In this document: piece after piece, positions 46,214 to 54,740 of the stretch
Numbering within the stretch: position 1 is the stretch's first letter
How the letters are laid out: every line of letters begins with the position of its first letter
Assembly (NCBI GenBank): GCA_905182265.1
Contig: CAJJAO010000009.1
Coordinates: forward strand, 39,058-103,057
Length of the DNA stretch: 64,000 nucleotides
From: a gamma proteobacterium HTCC2207
GTDB lineage: Bacteria > Pseudomonadota > Gammaproteobacteria > Pseudomonadales > Porticoccaceae
Direction of reading: 5' to 3'
Notes under the pieces: generated by a model
What the model was told of the DNA's origin: nothing
The model's database searches: none
Seen by the model: only the letters and a program-made list of their open reading frames with translations
Made by a program: the position numbers and the translations under genes

Positions 46214-46253
46214 AATACAAAAAACCCGCCTTCTAGGCGGGTTTTTTGTATTT
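46213..46253. terminator. intrinsic terminator of the tRNA
   Basis: A perfect 18-bp inverted repeat with a 5-base loop (TTCTA). The GC core is ACCCGCC/GGCGGGT, with A-run and T-run flanks. It starts at the last base of the CCA end. Confidence 0.95.
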
Positions 46254-46258
46254 GTCCC

Positions 46259-46356
46259 ACGGTGGCGGAAAGAGCCACCGTTCGACAAGCTTGCAGCAGC
46301 AAGTGTTGACCGAGCGGCGGTGCCTCCGCTTGTAAAAGCCCCAAGGGCTTTACAAG
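46259..46356. other. two further hairpins between tRNA-Arg and the DUF1244 gene
   Basis: ACGGTGGC/GCCACCGT (46259-46266 and 46274-46281) has a 7-base loop. A second hairpin has an about 11-bp stem with one bulged A (CTTGTAAA-GCC/GGCTTTACAAG, 46329-46356). No T-run follows either. They might be mRNA structures, protein sites or remnants of a repeated extragenic element. Confidence 0.5.
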
Positions 46357-46423
46357 TCCATCCACCCGGAACCAGTTCCCAGTTACCAATTAGCCAAAGC
46401 AATCAAAACACAGAGACAACAAA

Positions 46424-46717
46424 ATGATCTCATCAGCCCAACGCACAGAACTAGAAGCAGCCGCTTTCCGCCGCCTACTCAAACATCTAGACGACAACAA
46501 AGATGTCCAAAATATAGATCTAATGATCCTCGCCGACTTCTGCCGCAACTGCCTAAGTAAATGGTATGCCACCGCAGCAGAAGAGCGCGATATTGAAATA
46601 GACTATGACCAGGCCCGCGAGGCCATCTATGGCATGCCCTACAGTGAGTGGAAGGATAATCACCAACCACCTGCCACTGCAGAGCAACTAGACGCCTTTA
46701 ACAAGCGCCAGAACTAG
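46424..46717 (+). CDS. DUF1244 family protein
   Basis: 97 residues. The conserved core AAAFRRLLKHLDDNKDVQNIDLM, then LADFCRNCLSKWYATAAEE and MPYSEWKDNHQ, is the DUF1244 pattern of small cytosolic alpha-helical proteins with a conserved Cys-x-x-Cys. Function is unknown. It is convergent with the cysteine synthase gene, whose stop lies 1 bp away. Confidence 0.92.
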   Translation: MISSAQRTELEAAAFRRLLKHLDDNKDVQNIDLMILADFCRNCLSKWYATAAEERDIEIDYDQAREAIYGMPYSEWKDNHQPPATAEQLDAFNKRQN

Positions 46718-46718
46718 A

Positions 46719-47801
46719 CTATTCGTTGAGGTGGAACCCTGGAGTAGATAGTGACAGCGCTATCTCGCTCTCATCCATCTCTTCCCCTACATCTTCAAAT
46801 AATGGAGACGACAGATACCGTTCGCCAGTATCAGGGAGCATGCACAGGATCACGGTTCCCGGCTCTGCGGTCTCGGCAAGCTTTAGAGCCACTGAGAATG
46901 TTGAACCGCCAGAAATTCCAGTAAAGATACCTTCTTTCTGGGCCAGCATTTTAGAGCCTAAAATACCTTCTTGAGCATCGATAGGGACAAGCTGATCAAA
47001 GCGCTTTTCGTCGATAGATTCTTGTAATACGGCAGGAATGAAATCTGGTGTCCAGCCTTGGATCATATGGGGCTCGAATGCTGGGTGACTGCCAAGAGGC
47101 GCCCCGTTGGAACTGCGTTCCTGCACATGACCACTTTGAATAAGCTGTGCATTGACCGGCTCACTCAAAATAATTTGCGTCTCTGGACGCTCCCGCCGCA
47201 GCACTTTAGCTACACCGGCAAAGGTGCCGCCAGTACCGTAACCCGTTACCCAATAATCTAGGCGATCACCAGCAAAGTCGGCTAGAATTTCTCGGGCCGT
47301 CGTATTTTCATGAATTTTTGCGTTGGCATCAGTTTCAAACTGCCTCGCCAAAAACCAATTGTTAGCATCGGCGAGTTCAACGGCCTTGAGATAGCAGCCC
47401 ATGGCTTTGTCGGCCTTTGGCGTCAAAATGACCTGAGCGCCCAAAAAACGCATTAGTTTACGCCTCTCGATGGAGACGCTAGTTGGCATAGTCGCCACAA
47501 AAGGGTAACCCTTTACCGCACAGACCATCGCCAAGCCCACCCCAGTATTACCACTGGTGGCCTCTACCACAGTCTGCCCAGGTTTCAGCTCGCCGCTGCG
47601 CTCTGCCTCTTCAATGATACTAATGGCTAAACGGTCTTTAACTGAACCTGCGGGGTTAAAAAACTCTGCTTTTACATAGAGCCGCACATGGTCTGGAACT
47701 AGTTTTTTAACGCGCACGCAAGGCGTGTCACCAATTGTGTCCAGGATACTCTCGTATAATTTACCACGGCCTACTGTTGTTCTTGACTGATGCACAGGCA
47801 T
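46719..47801 (-). CDS. cysK: cysteine synthase (PLP-dependent)
   Basis: 360 residues. PLP fold type II enzyme joining O-acetylserine and sulfide. The PLP lysine is in NPAGSVKDRLAISII, the substrate loop is EATSGNTGVGLAMV, and the PLP-phosphate loop is YGTGGTFAGVAKVL. It is longer than CysK (323): the last about 40 residues (LSSPLFEDVGEEMDESEIA) form an acidic tail. A cystathionine-beta-synthase-like activity is possible. GGGAGAG precedes the ATG. Confidence 0.88.
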   Translation of the reverse strand: MPVHQSRTTVGRGKLYESILDTIGDTPCVRVKKLVPDHVRLYVKAEFFNPAGSVKDRLAISIIEEAERSGELKPGQTVVEATSGNTGVGLAMVCAVKGYPFVATMPTSVSIERRKLMRFLGAQVILTPKADKAMGCYLKAVELADANNWFLARQFETDANAKIHENTTAREILADFAGDRLDYWVTGYGTGGTFAGVAKVLRRERPETQIILSEPVNAQLIQSGHVQERSSNGAPLGSHPAFEPHMIQGWTPDFIPAVLQESIDEKRFDQLVPIDAQEGILGSKMLAQKEGIFTGISGGSTFSVALKLAETAEPGTVILCMLPDTGERYLSSPLFEDVGEEMDESEIALSLSTPGFHLNE

Positions 47802-47836
47802 CTCTCCCTAATTAGTTAAAATCGATTATTGATAAT

Positions 47837-47904
47837 CTAGACTTAGAACTAGAGATAAACATCTAGAAATAAACACCTAAAATTAACAACCTAGGTATGA
47901 ATCA
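47837..47904. repeat. 14-bp tandem array upstream of cysK
   Basis: CTAGAGATAAACAT, CTAGAAATAAACAC, CTAAAATTAACAAC and CTAGGTATGAATCA (47849, 47863, 47877, 47891) are contiguous, preceded by a 12-base partial unit. They lie between the CIA30 stop codon and cysK. Confidence 0.8.
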
Positions 47905-47919
47905 TAGAACAAAACAGAT

Positions 47920-48606
47920 TTACTCGTAAAAACCAATTTCCGCTACGTCGATCTCAGCTTGGTGGTCACGACCGTAGGCTACAACGCCAAGACTCCGAAT
48001 CGCTCTCGGTTTAACCATACTGCGCAACCAGCCGCTGGACGCCTTGAACTCAGAAAACGGGAGAAAGATGGTTTTCCACTCAGACTCCGTATCAAAACTC
48101 GCCTGATAATATTGCCAGGGCAATACAGTGCCGGATGTCCGCAAGTGAATAAAGTACCCCTGAGAATTACCCCGTACTTTGAGATACACACCGCTCGCAT
48201 TGGCAACCACACCTTTTGATAATTCGCGACGAATCTGGATAAACCCACCGTTATTTTCAGTAGACACCAGCCCTGTCATGTGGGCAAAGCTTTCACCTTT
48301 CTGATCGGGGTATTCCACCCTACCCTGCGACACTCCACCCATTACCTGATCACTAAAATAGCTCCACCGCTGCCGAGATTCCTCACCAAATTTATCGACC
48401 AATATTTTTTCGGCAGCTACTGCCTGGCTGGTACTCAATACTGAAGCCAAAAATAAGGTCATAAAAGATACTGTTAAAAAATGTAGGGTTTTAGAAGGTA
48501 TGGTTTTAGAAGCTATGGTTTTAGGAGGTATAGTCATAAAAGGTACGGTCATAAAAGGTATAGTCATAAAAGGTACGGTCAATCTAACAGGTATGAATTT
48601 ACTCAT
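47920..48606 (-). CDS. exported CIA30 domain protein
   Basis: 228 residues. The mature part (from about residue 66) is a CIA30 beta-sandwich of the complex-I-intermediate-associated family: WSYFSDQVMGGVSQGRV, NNGGFIQIRREL and SLGVVAYGRDHQAEIDVAEIGFY. The signal peptide core is FLTVSFMTLFLASVLSTSQAVAA. It is preceded by an unusual 45-residue run of TIPFM/TVPFM-like pentapeptides encoded by 15-bp repeats. AGGA precedes the ATG at 48606, so the repeats are likely translated. Function in bacteria is unknown. Confidence 0.85.
   Translation of the reverse strand: MSKFIPVRLTVPFMTIPFMTVPFMTIPPKTIASKTIPSKTLHFLTVSFMTLFLASVLSTSQAVAAEKILVDKFGEESRQRWSYFSDQVMGGVSQGRVEYPDQKGESFAHMTGLVSTENNGGFIQIRRELSKGVVANASGVYLKVRGNSQGYFIHLRTSGTVLPWQYYQASFDTESEWKTIFLPFSEFKASSGWLRSMVKPRAIRSLGVVAYGRDHQAEIDVAEIGFYE
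48452..48586 (-). repeat. 15-bp in-frame tandem array in the CIA30 signal region
   Basis: About nine 15-base units in strict phase. The best copies are at 48527, 48542 and 48557, alternating GGTATAGTCATAAAA and GGTACGGTCATAAAA on the plus strand. They encode pentapeptides such as T-I-P-F-M. Outer copies are degenerate. Confidence 0.88.
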
Positions 48607-48625
48607 GACAGCTTCCTATGGGGAG

Positions 48626-48907
48626 TTAACGTTTATATTGCGTTGGGCAGTAGCCTCTACTCACTCCGGGAGCGCGTAGAAATTCATGCTTGGTTTTGCG
48701 GCTCGTCACTCGTTTGCGCCAAAGGCGAAAAGAACGGGCTTTAATCTGCCTGCGCATGAGGTTAATAACAGCAGACTCATTGAGCCCAAAATTGAACTCT
48801 ATCGCTTCGAATGGGGTGCGGTCTTCCCAGGCCATCTCAACAATTCTGGATAGCTGTTCCTGGTTAAAGTCTGGTTGTGATTGCGATATTAGTGGAGAAC
48901 TGGCCAT
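48626..48907 (-). CDS. TIGR03643/DUF2805 family protein
   Basis: 93 residues. QLSRIVEMAWEDRTPFEAI, FGLNESAVINLMRRQIK and SFRLWRKRVTSRKTKH match the short TIGR03643 family. The N-terminal half looks like a helix-turn-helix and the C-terminus is strongly basic, so nucleic-acid binding is likely. No experimental function is known to me. It is transcribed 19 bp upstream of the CIA30 gene on the same strand. Confidence 0.85.
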   Translation of the reverse strand: MASSPLISQSQPDFNQEQLSRIVEMAWEDRTPFEAIEFNFGLNESAVINLMRRQIKARSFRLWRKRVTSRKTKHEFLRAPGVSRGYCPTQYKR

Positions 48908-49050
48908 AAATCGCCTTGAGCCTCATAAAAAATTTAATGGCTTATATACGATGAGAAATGCTTTTTGTATCAAGCAAGGCACAAAAAAGCCCACCATGGA
49001 AATGGCAGGCTCTGTATAATTTTCAAGCGTCAGCGTTGGTAAGCTTCGGA

Positions 49051-49112
49051 GCTATTTATCTATCTACCTATCTATCTACCTATCTACCTATCTACCTATC
49101 TATTTATCTATG
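49051..49112. repeat. CTAT/CTAC tetranucleotide microsatellite
   Basis: About 60 bp of imperfect (CTAT)n with interspersed CTAC and TTAT units, in non-coding DNA. Such runs are rare in bacteria and prone to slippage. Confidence 0.92.
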
Positions 49113-49216
49113 CAGGCTGTTCAAACGATCCAAACTATCAAGCTAACCAGCTATCCAAGCCATAAAAAGCTTAGCGCGATCCCTTTGGTGAATAGCGCTA
49201 CCTACTTAAACTAGGT

Positions 49217-49411
49217 TCAGGACAGCATTAGACCAAACTTTCGGAGCAGTGACACATCACGTTTGACGCCCTCATCTATATGGCGTCCGATCAATTTAAC
49301 ACGCTGCTCTGTAAAGCTGTCTGGTATAACTTTTACATTGACTCGTTTCTTGGGGGTCCCGCTGACTTCGCTATCGCCCTCATTTTCACTATTATTACTC
49401 GCTACTGACAT
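49217..49411 (-). CDS. small charged protein coupled to a membrane GAF-like protein
   Basis: 64 residues: an acidic Ser/Asn-rich start, then KKRVNVKVIPDSFTEQRVK, and a basic/hydrophobic end LLRKFGLMLS. Evidence that it is real: an ideal ribosome-binding site (AAAGGAG, six bases before the ATG) sits in the last codons of the preceding gene, whose stop is 1 bp away. I recognise no family. It may be a partner, toxin-like peptide or regulator of the membrane protein. Confidence 0.65.
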   Translation of the reverse strand: MSVASNNSENEGDSEVSGTPKKRVNVKVIPDSFTEQRVKLIGRHIDEGVKRDVSLLRKFGLMLS

Positions 49412-49412
49412 T

Positions 49413-50342
49413 CTAATCTCCTTTCAATAACCGCAAGCTATGTTCTAAACCCAGCCGCAAACCAAACTGGTCAAACAACCACTTGTAGTAATCTTCTCGA
49501 CCTTCTTTAAAGTAGTTCGCTTTATGTGCTTTTACACAGAGTACATAGGGGTAGCTTTTTGAAGGCCTATGATAAATAGGATAGCAGAGAACTGAACCCT
49601 GCTCGTCCTTTTCAAACATATGGTAATGCTGTTCTACCATTTTGACAGCCTCTCGCTGAATATCTGGGATCACGACCACAGATTTTGTGTTAACACAGTG
49701 CCTTAGCGCACTATCAGCGCAATCAAGTTCAGAGACATCGTGCTTTGGCGGCTCACCTCCATGGGTATACCAATCCAACAGCTCTCCTTCTGGCCCTATT
49801 TCTGCAAGACGCACATCGAAGCTAACATCCCCTGCGATTTTTTCCAAAAACTTCCAGACTGTGTTGACCGTAAAATATATCTGCTGATCTGGCTGTGTGA
49901 TCAATTTAAATACGGTACCGGGCTCAGATGCATTGCCGTTAAGTAAAAAGGCTTCACATTCAGCTCCAATACGGTCAGATTTAACACTCACAATGTCCTC
50001 AAAGGCCTCTTTGAGAATTAACGCATCTTCAAGCTCTAAAATACCCCTACTCTTGGCAATGGCATTGGCTATCTTAGGTAAAAAATTGTACAGCGCCAGA
50101 AAACCTACCGTGCCCAAGAACAAACCTAGGCTATGGGCGGATATCCATGTAATTAACGTTTTCGATAGGTGCGGATCAAAGAAGTCTTTTACCGGTTGCC
50201 GGGTGAAATATAAAAACATAAAAAAGGGCACAATATTCAGGGCAGCCATCAAGACCACAACCCAAGGGCGGCTTACGTAATCGACAAAAGAAAGGAAACG
50301 CTGGATCCATCTTCCGTTTATTTTATGACTTATATTGCTCAA
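49413..50342 (-). CDS. two-helix membrane protein with a C-terminal GAF-like domain
   Basis: 309 residues. The start is TTG at 50342 with AGGGA seven bases before it; no nearby in-frame ATG exists. Two membrane helices (about residues 29-50 and 63-88) are followed by a short coiled segment and a cytosolic alpha/beta domain (about residues 110-300). Its end (SVVVIPDIQREAVKMVEQH, GSVLCYPIYHR and YPYVLCVKAHKANYF) has the rhythm of a GAF sensor domain. No output domain is seen. Not recognised as a named family. It is translated together with the small gene behind it. Confidence 0.78.
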   Translation of the reverse strand: MSNISHKINGRWIQRFLSFVDYVSRPWVVVLMAALNIVPFFMFLYFTRQPVKDFFDPHLSKTLITWISAHSLGLFLGTVGFLALYNFLPKIANAIAKSRGILELEDALILKEAFEDIVSVKSDRIGAECEAFLLNGNASEPGTVFKLITQPDQQIYFTVNTVWKFLEKIAGDVSFDVRLAEIGPEGELLDWYTHGGEPPKHDVSELDCADSALRHCVNTKSVVVIPDIQREAVKMVEQHYHMFEKDEQGSVLCYPIYHRPSKSYPYVLCVKAHKANYFKEGREDYYKWLFDQFGLRLGLEHSLRLLKGD

Positions 50343-50648
50343 GCAATTTCCCTGTCATTCTGAACGGCGTTTGCATAAGTATATTCAAGGAAATCACAGT
50401 CTGCCGATTATTTTTAATAATTTATTTAATCACTTGCTTTAACTGGCCTACAGATAAGAAAACAACCCTTTAACCAGAGTAAAAGCCCACCGTACGCCGT
50501 TACCATTAGCACTGTAAAAAGGTTATAGTCCCCAGACAATAATAAAAATAATAATCCGCCAGGCCACTTAAAAAATCACAAAACCGACAAAGAACCATTA
50601 AAAAAATAATAAGAGGCCCTGTAAACGCGGACAACCGGGAGTTATACC
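50343..50648. other. 306-bp divergent intergenic region
   Basis: AT-rich between the membrane GAF-like gene and alkB. Contains A/T-rich tracts (for example around 50417-50435 and 50541-50553), as expected for two divergent promoters. I see no convincing palindrome, tandem array or small gene. Confidence 0.6.
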
Positions 50649-51827
50649 GTGACTACATACTCAATCGAAGACCATCAAGAAGGCACGATCACATACAGGG
50701 ATAAAAAGCGTTACTTTTGGCTGATTTCAGTTTTCATGCCTATTTTCCCGCTCACGGGGGTCATTCTCTTCTACCAGACTGGAATTGAATGGACTCTATG
50801 CTTACCGCTACTCATCAATTACACAGTGATGCCCGTACTCGACTGGCTCATTGGCAGTGATACGAATAATCCGCCAGAACAGTTAGTGCCTCAGCTAGAG
50901 GCCGATAAATACTATCGCTTTTTAACCTATGCCACCATACCGCTGCATTTTGTCGCACTGTTCATTTTTGCCTATGTCGTGGGTACCAATGATCTAAGCT
51001 GGTGGGCTATTTTGGTCACGGCTATTATTGCCGGCGGTTATAGCGGGCTCGGTATCAATACAGCCCATGAATTAGGCCACAAGCAAACCGGTATTGAGCA
51101 GCTGCTCGCCAAGATTACCCTGGCCGTGCCAGCCTATGGCCACTTCTGCGTTGAACATAATCGAGGCCACCATGTATTAGTGGCAACCCCAGATGACCCT
51201 GCCAGTTCAAGACTAGGCGAATCTATCTATGCTTTTACCCTTAGAGAAATCCCCGGCACTTTTAAGCGAGGCTGGAATTTAGAAAAATCGCGCCTCAACA
51301 AACAGGGCAAAAGTACCTGGTCGATACACAATGATATTTTACAGTCCTACCTTATGAGTGCTGTATTGCAGGGTGGTCTAATCTATGCCTTTGGTTTGGT
51401 TATGTTGCCATTTTTGGCTGTACATAATTTCTGGGCCTGGTATCAGCTTACCTCTGCCAACTATATCGAGCACTATGGTCTGCTGCGGGAGAAAAAAGAT
51501 ACTGGTCGCTATGAGCGCTGCCAGCCGCACCATTCTTGGAATGCTAACTACATTATGACTAATCTCGCCCTGTTTCATTTACAGCGCCATTCTGACCACC
51601 ATGCCAACCCTATTCGTCGCTACCAAAGCCTGCGCAACTTTAAAGATATACCGGAACTGCCTAATGGCTATTACGGCATGTACTTACTGGCCTATATTCC
51701 CTGGCTTTGGTACCGGGTGATGGATCACCGAGTTCTGGCCTTGCCACATATCAATGGCGACCTATCTAAGGTCAACATCTGTCCTCGAAAAAGAGAAGCG
51801 ATAATAGCTAGGTACGGAGCCAGCTAA
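50649..51827 (+). CDS. alkB: alkane 1-monooxygenase
   Basis: 392 residues, integral-membrane diiron hydroxylase that converts medium-chain n-alkanes to 1-alkanols. Six membrane helices alternate with the histidine boxes NTAHELGHKQTG, CVEHNRGHH and LQRHSDHHANP. The alkane-family signature NYIEHYGLLREK lies between the second and third boxes. The start is GTG with GGGAG six bases upstream. No rubredoxin gene is adjacent, so electrons must come from elsewhere. A TonB-dependent receptor follows on the same strand. Confidence 0.95.
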   Translation: MTTYSIEDHQEGTITYRDKKRYFWLISVFMPIFPLTGVILFYQTGIEWTLCLPLLINYTVMPVLDWLIGSDTNNPPEQLVPQLEADKYYRFLTYATIPLHFVALFIFAYVVGTNDLSWWAILVTAIIAGGYSGLGINTAHELGHKQTGIEQLLAKITLAVPAYGHFCVEHNRGHHVLVATPDDPASSRLGESIYAFTLREIPGTFKRGWNLEKSRLNKQGKSTWSIHNDILQSYLMSAVLQGGLIYAFGLVMLPFLAVHNFWAWYQLTSANYIEHYGLLREKKDTGRYERCQPHHSWNANYIMTNLALFHLQRHSDHHANPIRRYQSLRNFKDIPELPNGYYGMYLLAYIPWLWYRVMDHRVLALPHINGDLSKVNICPRKREAIIARYGAS

Positions 51828-52179
51828 ATCGTTCAATCTGGCTGAATTTGTCCACAACCCTTTTTTATTGCTGCCGAGCGCTACACTGCTCGGCAGTTCT
51901 CTCCTGCCCTTCCCCAAATGATCCTAATTCCCCTATAAATGCGTATCTCTGACGTACTTAATGCGCACCTAATCTGCTCCTAATCAGAGACGAAAGCCAC
52001 CTGAAAGCAACACGTAAAGAAAGAGCTGAAAACCTCGCTTTAACAGGCAATTAGGGCTTGATATCGGCACGAAGGAACAATAAAGTACCGCCGCTATGTA
52101 AATACGCATATTTTATAATTCAACAACCCGCAAAAAACATTAAAAACTACACGAACTAACGGATTACCCGAGGGACTAC
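51828..52179. other. 352-bp intergenic region with alkB terminator
   Basis: Holds a stem-loop just after alkB (CTGCCGAGC/GCTCGGCAG, 51871-51879 and 51888-51896, 8-base loop) followed by TTCTCTC, a plausible terminator. The remainder presumably carries the TonB receptor promoter. No gene or repeat array is seen. Confidence 0.65.
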
Positions 52180-54705
52180 ATGAACCATATTCACACCAAA
52201 AAACTGTGTCTGTCTGCTGCTATTGCTAGCGTGCTGTCAGCAGGAATGGCCCAGGCTGCAATTGAAGAAGTTATTGTCACCGCAAACAAGCGCGAGCAAT
52301 CGCTGCAAGACGTGCCTATTAGTGTCACTGTGACCAGCGGTGAAACTATTCGCCAATCTAGCATTGTCGATTTAATTGATTTGCAGTCTGCAGTCCCTGC
52401 ACTGCGTGTTAATCAGCTACAAAGCTCTGCTCAGACTAACTTTATTATTCGCGGCTACGGTAACGGCGCCAACAACCCAGGTATCGAGCCTGCGGTAAGT
52501 GTTTATATCGATGGCGTACCACGTACTAGATCAGCCTCATCTCTAGCAGACTTACCTACAGTTCAAAGCGTAGAAGTATTGAGCGGCCCGCAGTCGACTC
52601 TATTTGGTAAGAACGCCTCTGCAGGCGTAATCAGCGTAAACACATTGCTTCCAGAAGATGAAGTTGGCGGCATGATCGAAGGCACTGTTGGTAACTATGG
52701 TTCACAGATTATTAAGGGCACCATTACTGGCCCATTGACCGACACTGTGTCGTACCGTTTATCTGCAAGTGACAACTCTAGCGATGGCTATGCAACAAAC
52801 ATCACTACTGGTGAAAACGTTAACAGCCGAGAGCGCAGCGCTATTCGCGGCCAGCTGCTTATTGAGCCTTCTGATGATCTAACTATTCGCGTTATTGGCG
52901 ACTACAACGAAATTGACGAAATTTGCTGTGCCGCTAGCTCACTCGTCTATGGCGCAGCTGCTGGCGTTTCCTCTGCATTGGCAGCAGCACGTGGTTTTGC
53001 AACTGCTCCCGTAGATCCGTGGGCAAGAGATCTAACTATGAACTACAGCCCATCGAATAAGCTTGAGGGCAAAGGCCTTTCTGTGCAGTTTGATTATGAT
53101 TTAGGTTTTGCAACATTGACCTCTATTAGCTCATCTAGAAAGCAGTCACTAGTATCAACCTTTGATGCTGATTTCACAGCGGCTAAGCTAGTCGATGAAA
53201 ACCGCGTTGATTATGACTTTAAAACCTTCACTCAAGAAATACGCCTTACCTCAAATGGTGATGGCGACTTGCAGTGGGTTGCCGGCGCATTCCACTCAGA
53301 CGAAGAAGTCACTACGTTCCGTAATGTGACCTTCGGTGAAGATCTGCGCACCTATGCAGACTTCCTTGTTCAGGGTGGATTTGCTGCTGCAGGTATAGCA
53401 GGAAACCTAGATACTGTGGCATCTGCCATGGTCCTTGGTCAGACGATTCAAACTGAAATTGCAGCGACAGGCAATGTTGCCCTGGCCGGTTTGCTAGCTC
53501 CAGGTGCTGATGCAGCTGCGTTAGGCGCCTATCTTATGGGTGGCAATATTACTGGTGCCAGCTTACTGCCAACTATCGCCGCACTGTCTTCATCATTCTA
53601 TGCCCCAGGCACAGGTGACGTGGCTGAGAACTTTGATATGGATGGCGTAGCGACTTCAGTGTTTGCTCAGTTCGACTATTCACTGACCGAAAAGCTTGTT
53701 GCAACAGTTGGCCTAAACTACACCGAAGATAAAAAGACAGTCGTGTCTGACGTGTTGATTGTAGACACGTTCGCGGCATTGCCACTGGCTGGCGGCCCGT
53801 TTAACTCTCTGGCTGGCCTGCAGTTCTTCCCGGCGTTTCCTAACTACCCCAACGTTGATGAATCTGGCATTTTTAAGTCTCACGACCTGACTCATACGTT
53901 CCGTATTGCCTACGATGCTAATGACTTTATGACTGTTTATGCCGGTCATTCCACTGGTTTTAAAGCTGCATCTATCAATCTGTCAGTCGATGGCCGCACT
54001 CCGGGCAACCGCGCAGCAGATCCTGAGAATGCGACCAACATTGAAGTCGGTATCAAAGCCACTTTCGATAACGGCTACCTGAACATCGCCTACTTTGAGC
54101 AATCAATTGAAGGCTTCCAGTCTAATGTTTACTCTGGCACAGGCTTCAACCTGGAAAACGCAGGTAAAGAGACTCACAAAGGTATTGAGTTTGACGGTAT
54201 GTTAGCTGTTTCAGACAACCTAGTACTTGGCCTGTCGGGTATTGCTATCGACCCAGTCTACAACTCTTTTGTTAACGGCACCTGTGACTTAACAGGCCTG
54301 GCCGAAGCAAGATACCAATGTGCACCTGGTAAGCGAACTGTCGATCTGAGTGGCCTACAGCCAGCTGGCGTACATGAGCTAAGCATAAATGCTAACGCGG
54401 TATACTCGTTTGTACTATCTGGCGGCGTAGAAGGTTTCTTCCGTGTTGAGTATGTTCATGAGAAAGATGTCAATATTGCTGACTTGATTCCATTCAGCTT
54501 GGCGAGTCGCGGTACTGACAACCTGAACGCAAGCCTTGGTTTTAACAGCAAGAACGGCGGCTGGGATGCTATGGTTTGGGGTCGTAATCTGACTGATCAT
54601 GAAAGCCTGATCTCTGCGTTCCCAACAACCGCTTCCCCTGGCAGCTTCAGTGGCTATCCAAATGCGCCACGCACCTATGGTTTAACTCTGCGTAAGAACT
54701 TTTAA
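52180..54705 (+). CDS. TonB-dependent outer-membrane receptor
   Basis: 841 residues. A signal peptide ends at GMAQA. The TonB box IEEVIVTANKREQSLQDVP, the plug domain (about residues 40-150, with IIRGYGNG and GPQSTLFGKNASAGVISV) and a C-terminal beta barrel closing in YGLTLRKNF are clear. An Ala/Gly-rich insert of about 110 residues (about 390-495, LAGLLAPGADAAALGAYLMGG) lies in an extracellular loop of the barrel. Substrate is unknown; it could be a siderophore, glycan or hydrophobic compound. Its position after alkB hints at alkane uptake, which is inference. Confidence 0.94.
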   Translation: MNHIHTKKLCLSAAIASVLSAGMAQAAIEEVIVTANKREQSLQDVPISVTVTSGETIRQSSIVDLIDLQSAVPALRVNQLQSSAQTNFIIRGYGNGANNPGIEPAVSVYIDGVPRTRSASSLADLPTVQSVEVLSGPQSTLFGKNASAGVISVNTLLPEDEVGGMIEGTVGNYGSQIIKGTITGPLTDTVSYRLSASDNSSDGYATNITTGENVNSRERSAIRGQLLIEPSDDLTIRVIGDYNEIDEICCAASSLVYGAAAGVSSALAAARGFATAPVDPWARDLTMNYSPSNKLEGKGLSVQFDYDLGFATLTSISSSRKQSLVSTFDADFTAAKLVDENRVDYDFKTFTQEIRLTSNGDGDLQWVAGAFHSDEEVTTFRNVTFGEDLRTYADFLVQGGFAAAGIAGNLDTVASAMVLGQTIQTEIAATGNVALAGLLAPGADAAALGAYLMGGNITGASLLPTIAALSSSFYAPGTGDVAENFDMDGVATSVFAQFDYSLTEKLVATVGLNYTEDKKTVVSDVLIVDTFAALPLAGGPFNSLAGLQFFPAFPNYPNVDESGIFKSHDLTHTFRIAYDANDFMTVYAGHSTGFKAASINLSVDGRTPGNRAADPENATNIEVGIKATFDNGYLNIAYFEQSIEGFQSNVYSGTGFNLENAGKETHKGIEFDGMLAVSDNLVLGLSGIAIDPVYNSFVNGTCDLTGLAEARYQCAPGKRTVDLSGLQPAGVHELSINANAVYSFVLSGGVEGFFRVEYVHEKDVNIADLIPFSLASRGTDNLNASLGFNSKNGGWDAMVWGRNLTDHESLISAFPTTASPGSFSGYPNAPRTYGLTLRKNF

Positions 54706-54740
54706 AGCAAAGAAACTGTAGTTAGTAAAAAGGAACAAAA

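Noticed and set aside
46111..46389. A 92-codon minus-strand frame across tRNA-Arg
   Set aside because: WIRTTDRPVRSRVLYPAEL is the antisense translation of a tRNA, not a protein.
46137..46423. tRNA-Arg as integration site of a mobile element
   Set aside because: No integrase, no second copy of the tRNA 3' end, and flanking genes are housekeeping.
46122..46427. A 101-codon frame over the tRNA-Arg gene
   Set aside because: It translates the tRNA and its terminator (VAQLDRVPGYEPGG... is a well-known tRNA-derived artefact).
48958..49146. A 62-codon frame rich in YLSTYLPIYL
   Set aside because: It is the translation of the CTAT microsatellite.
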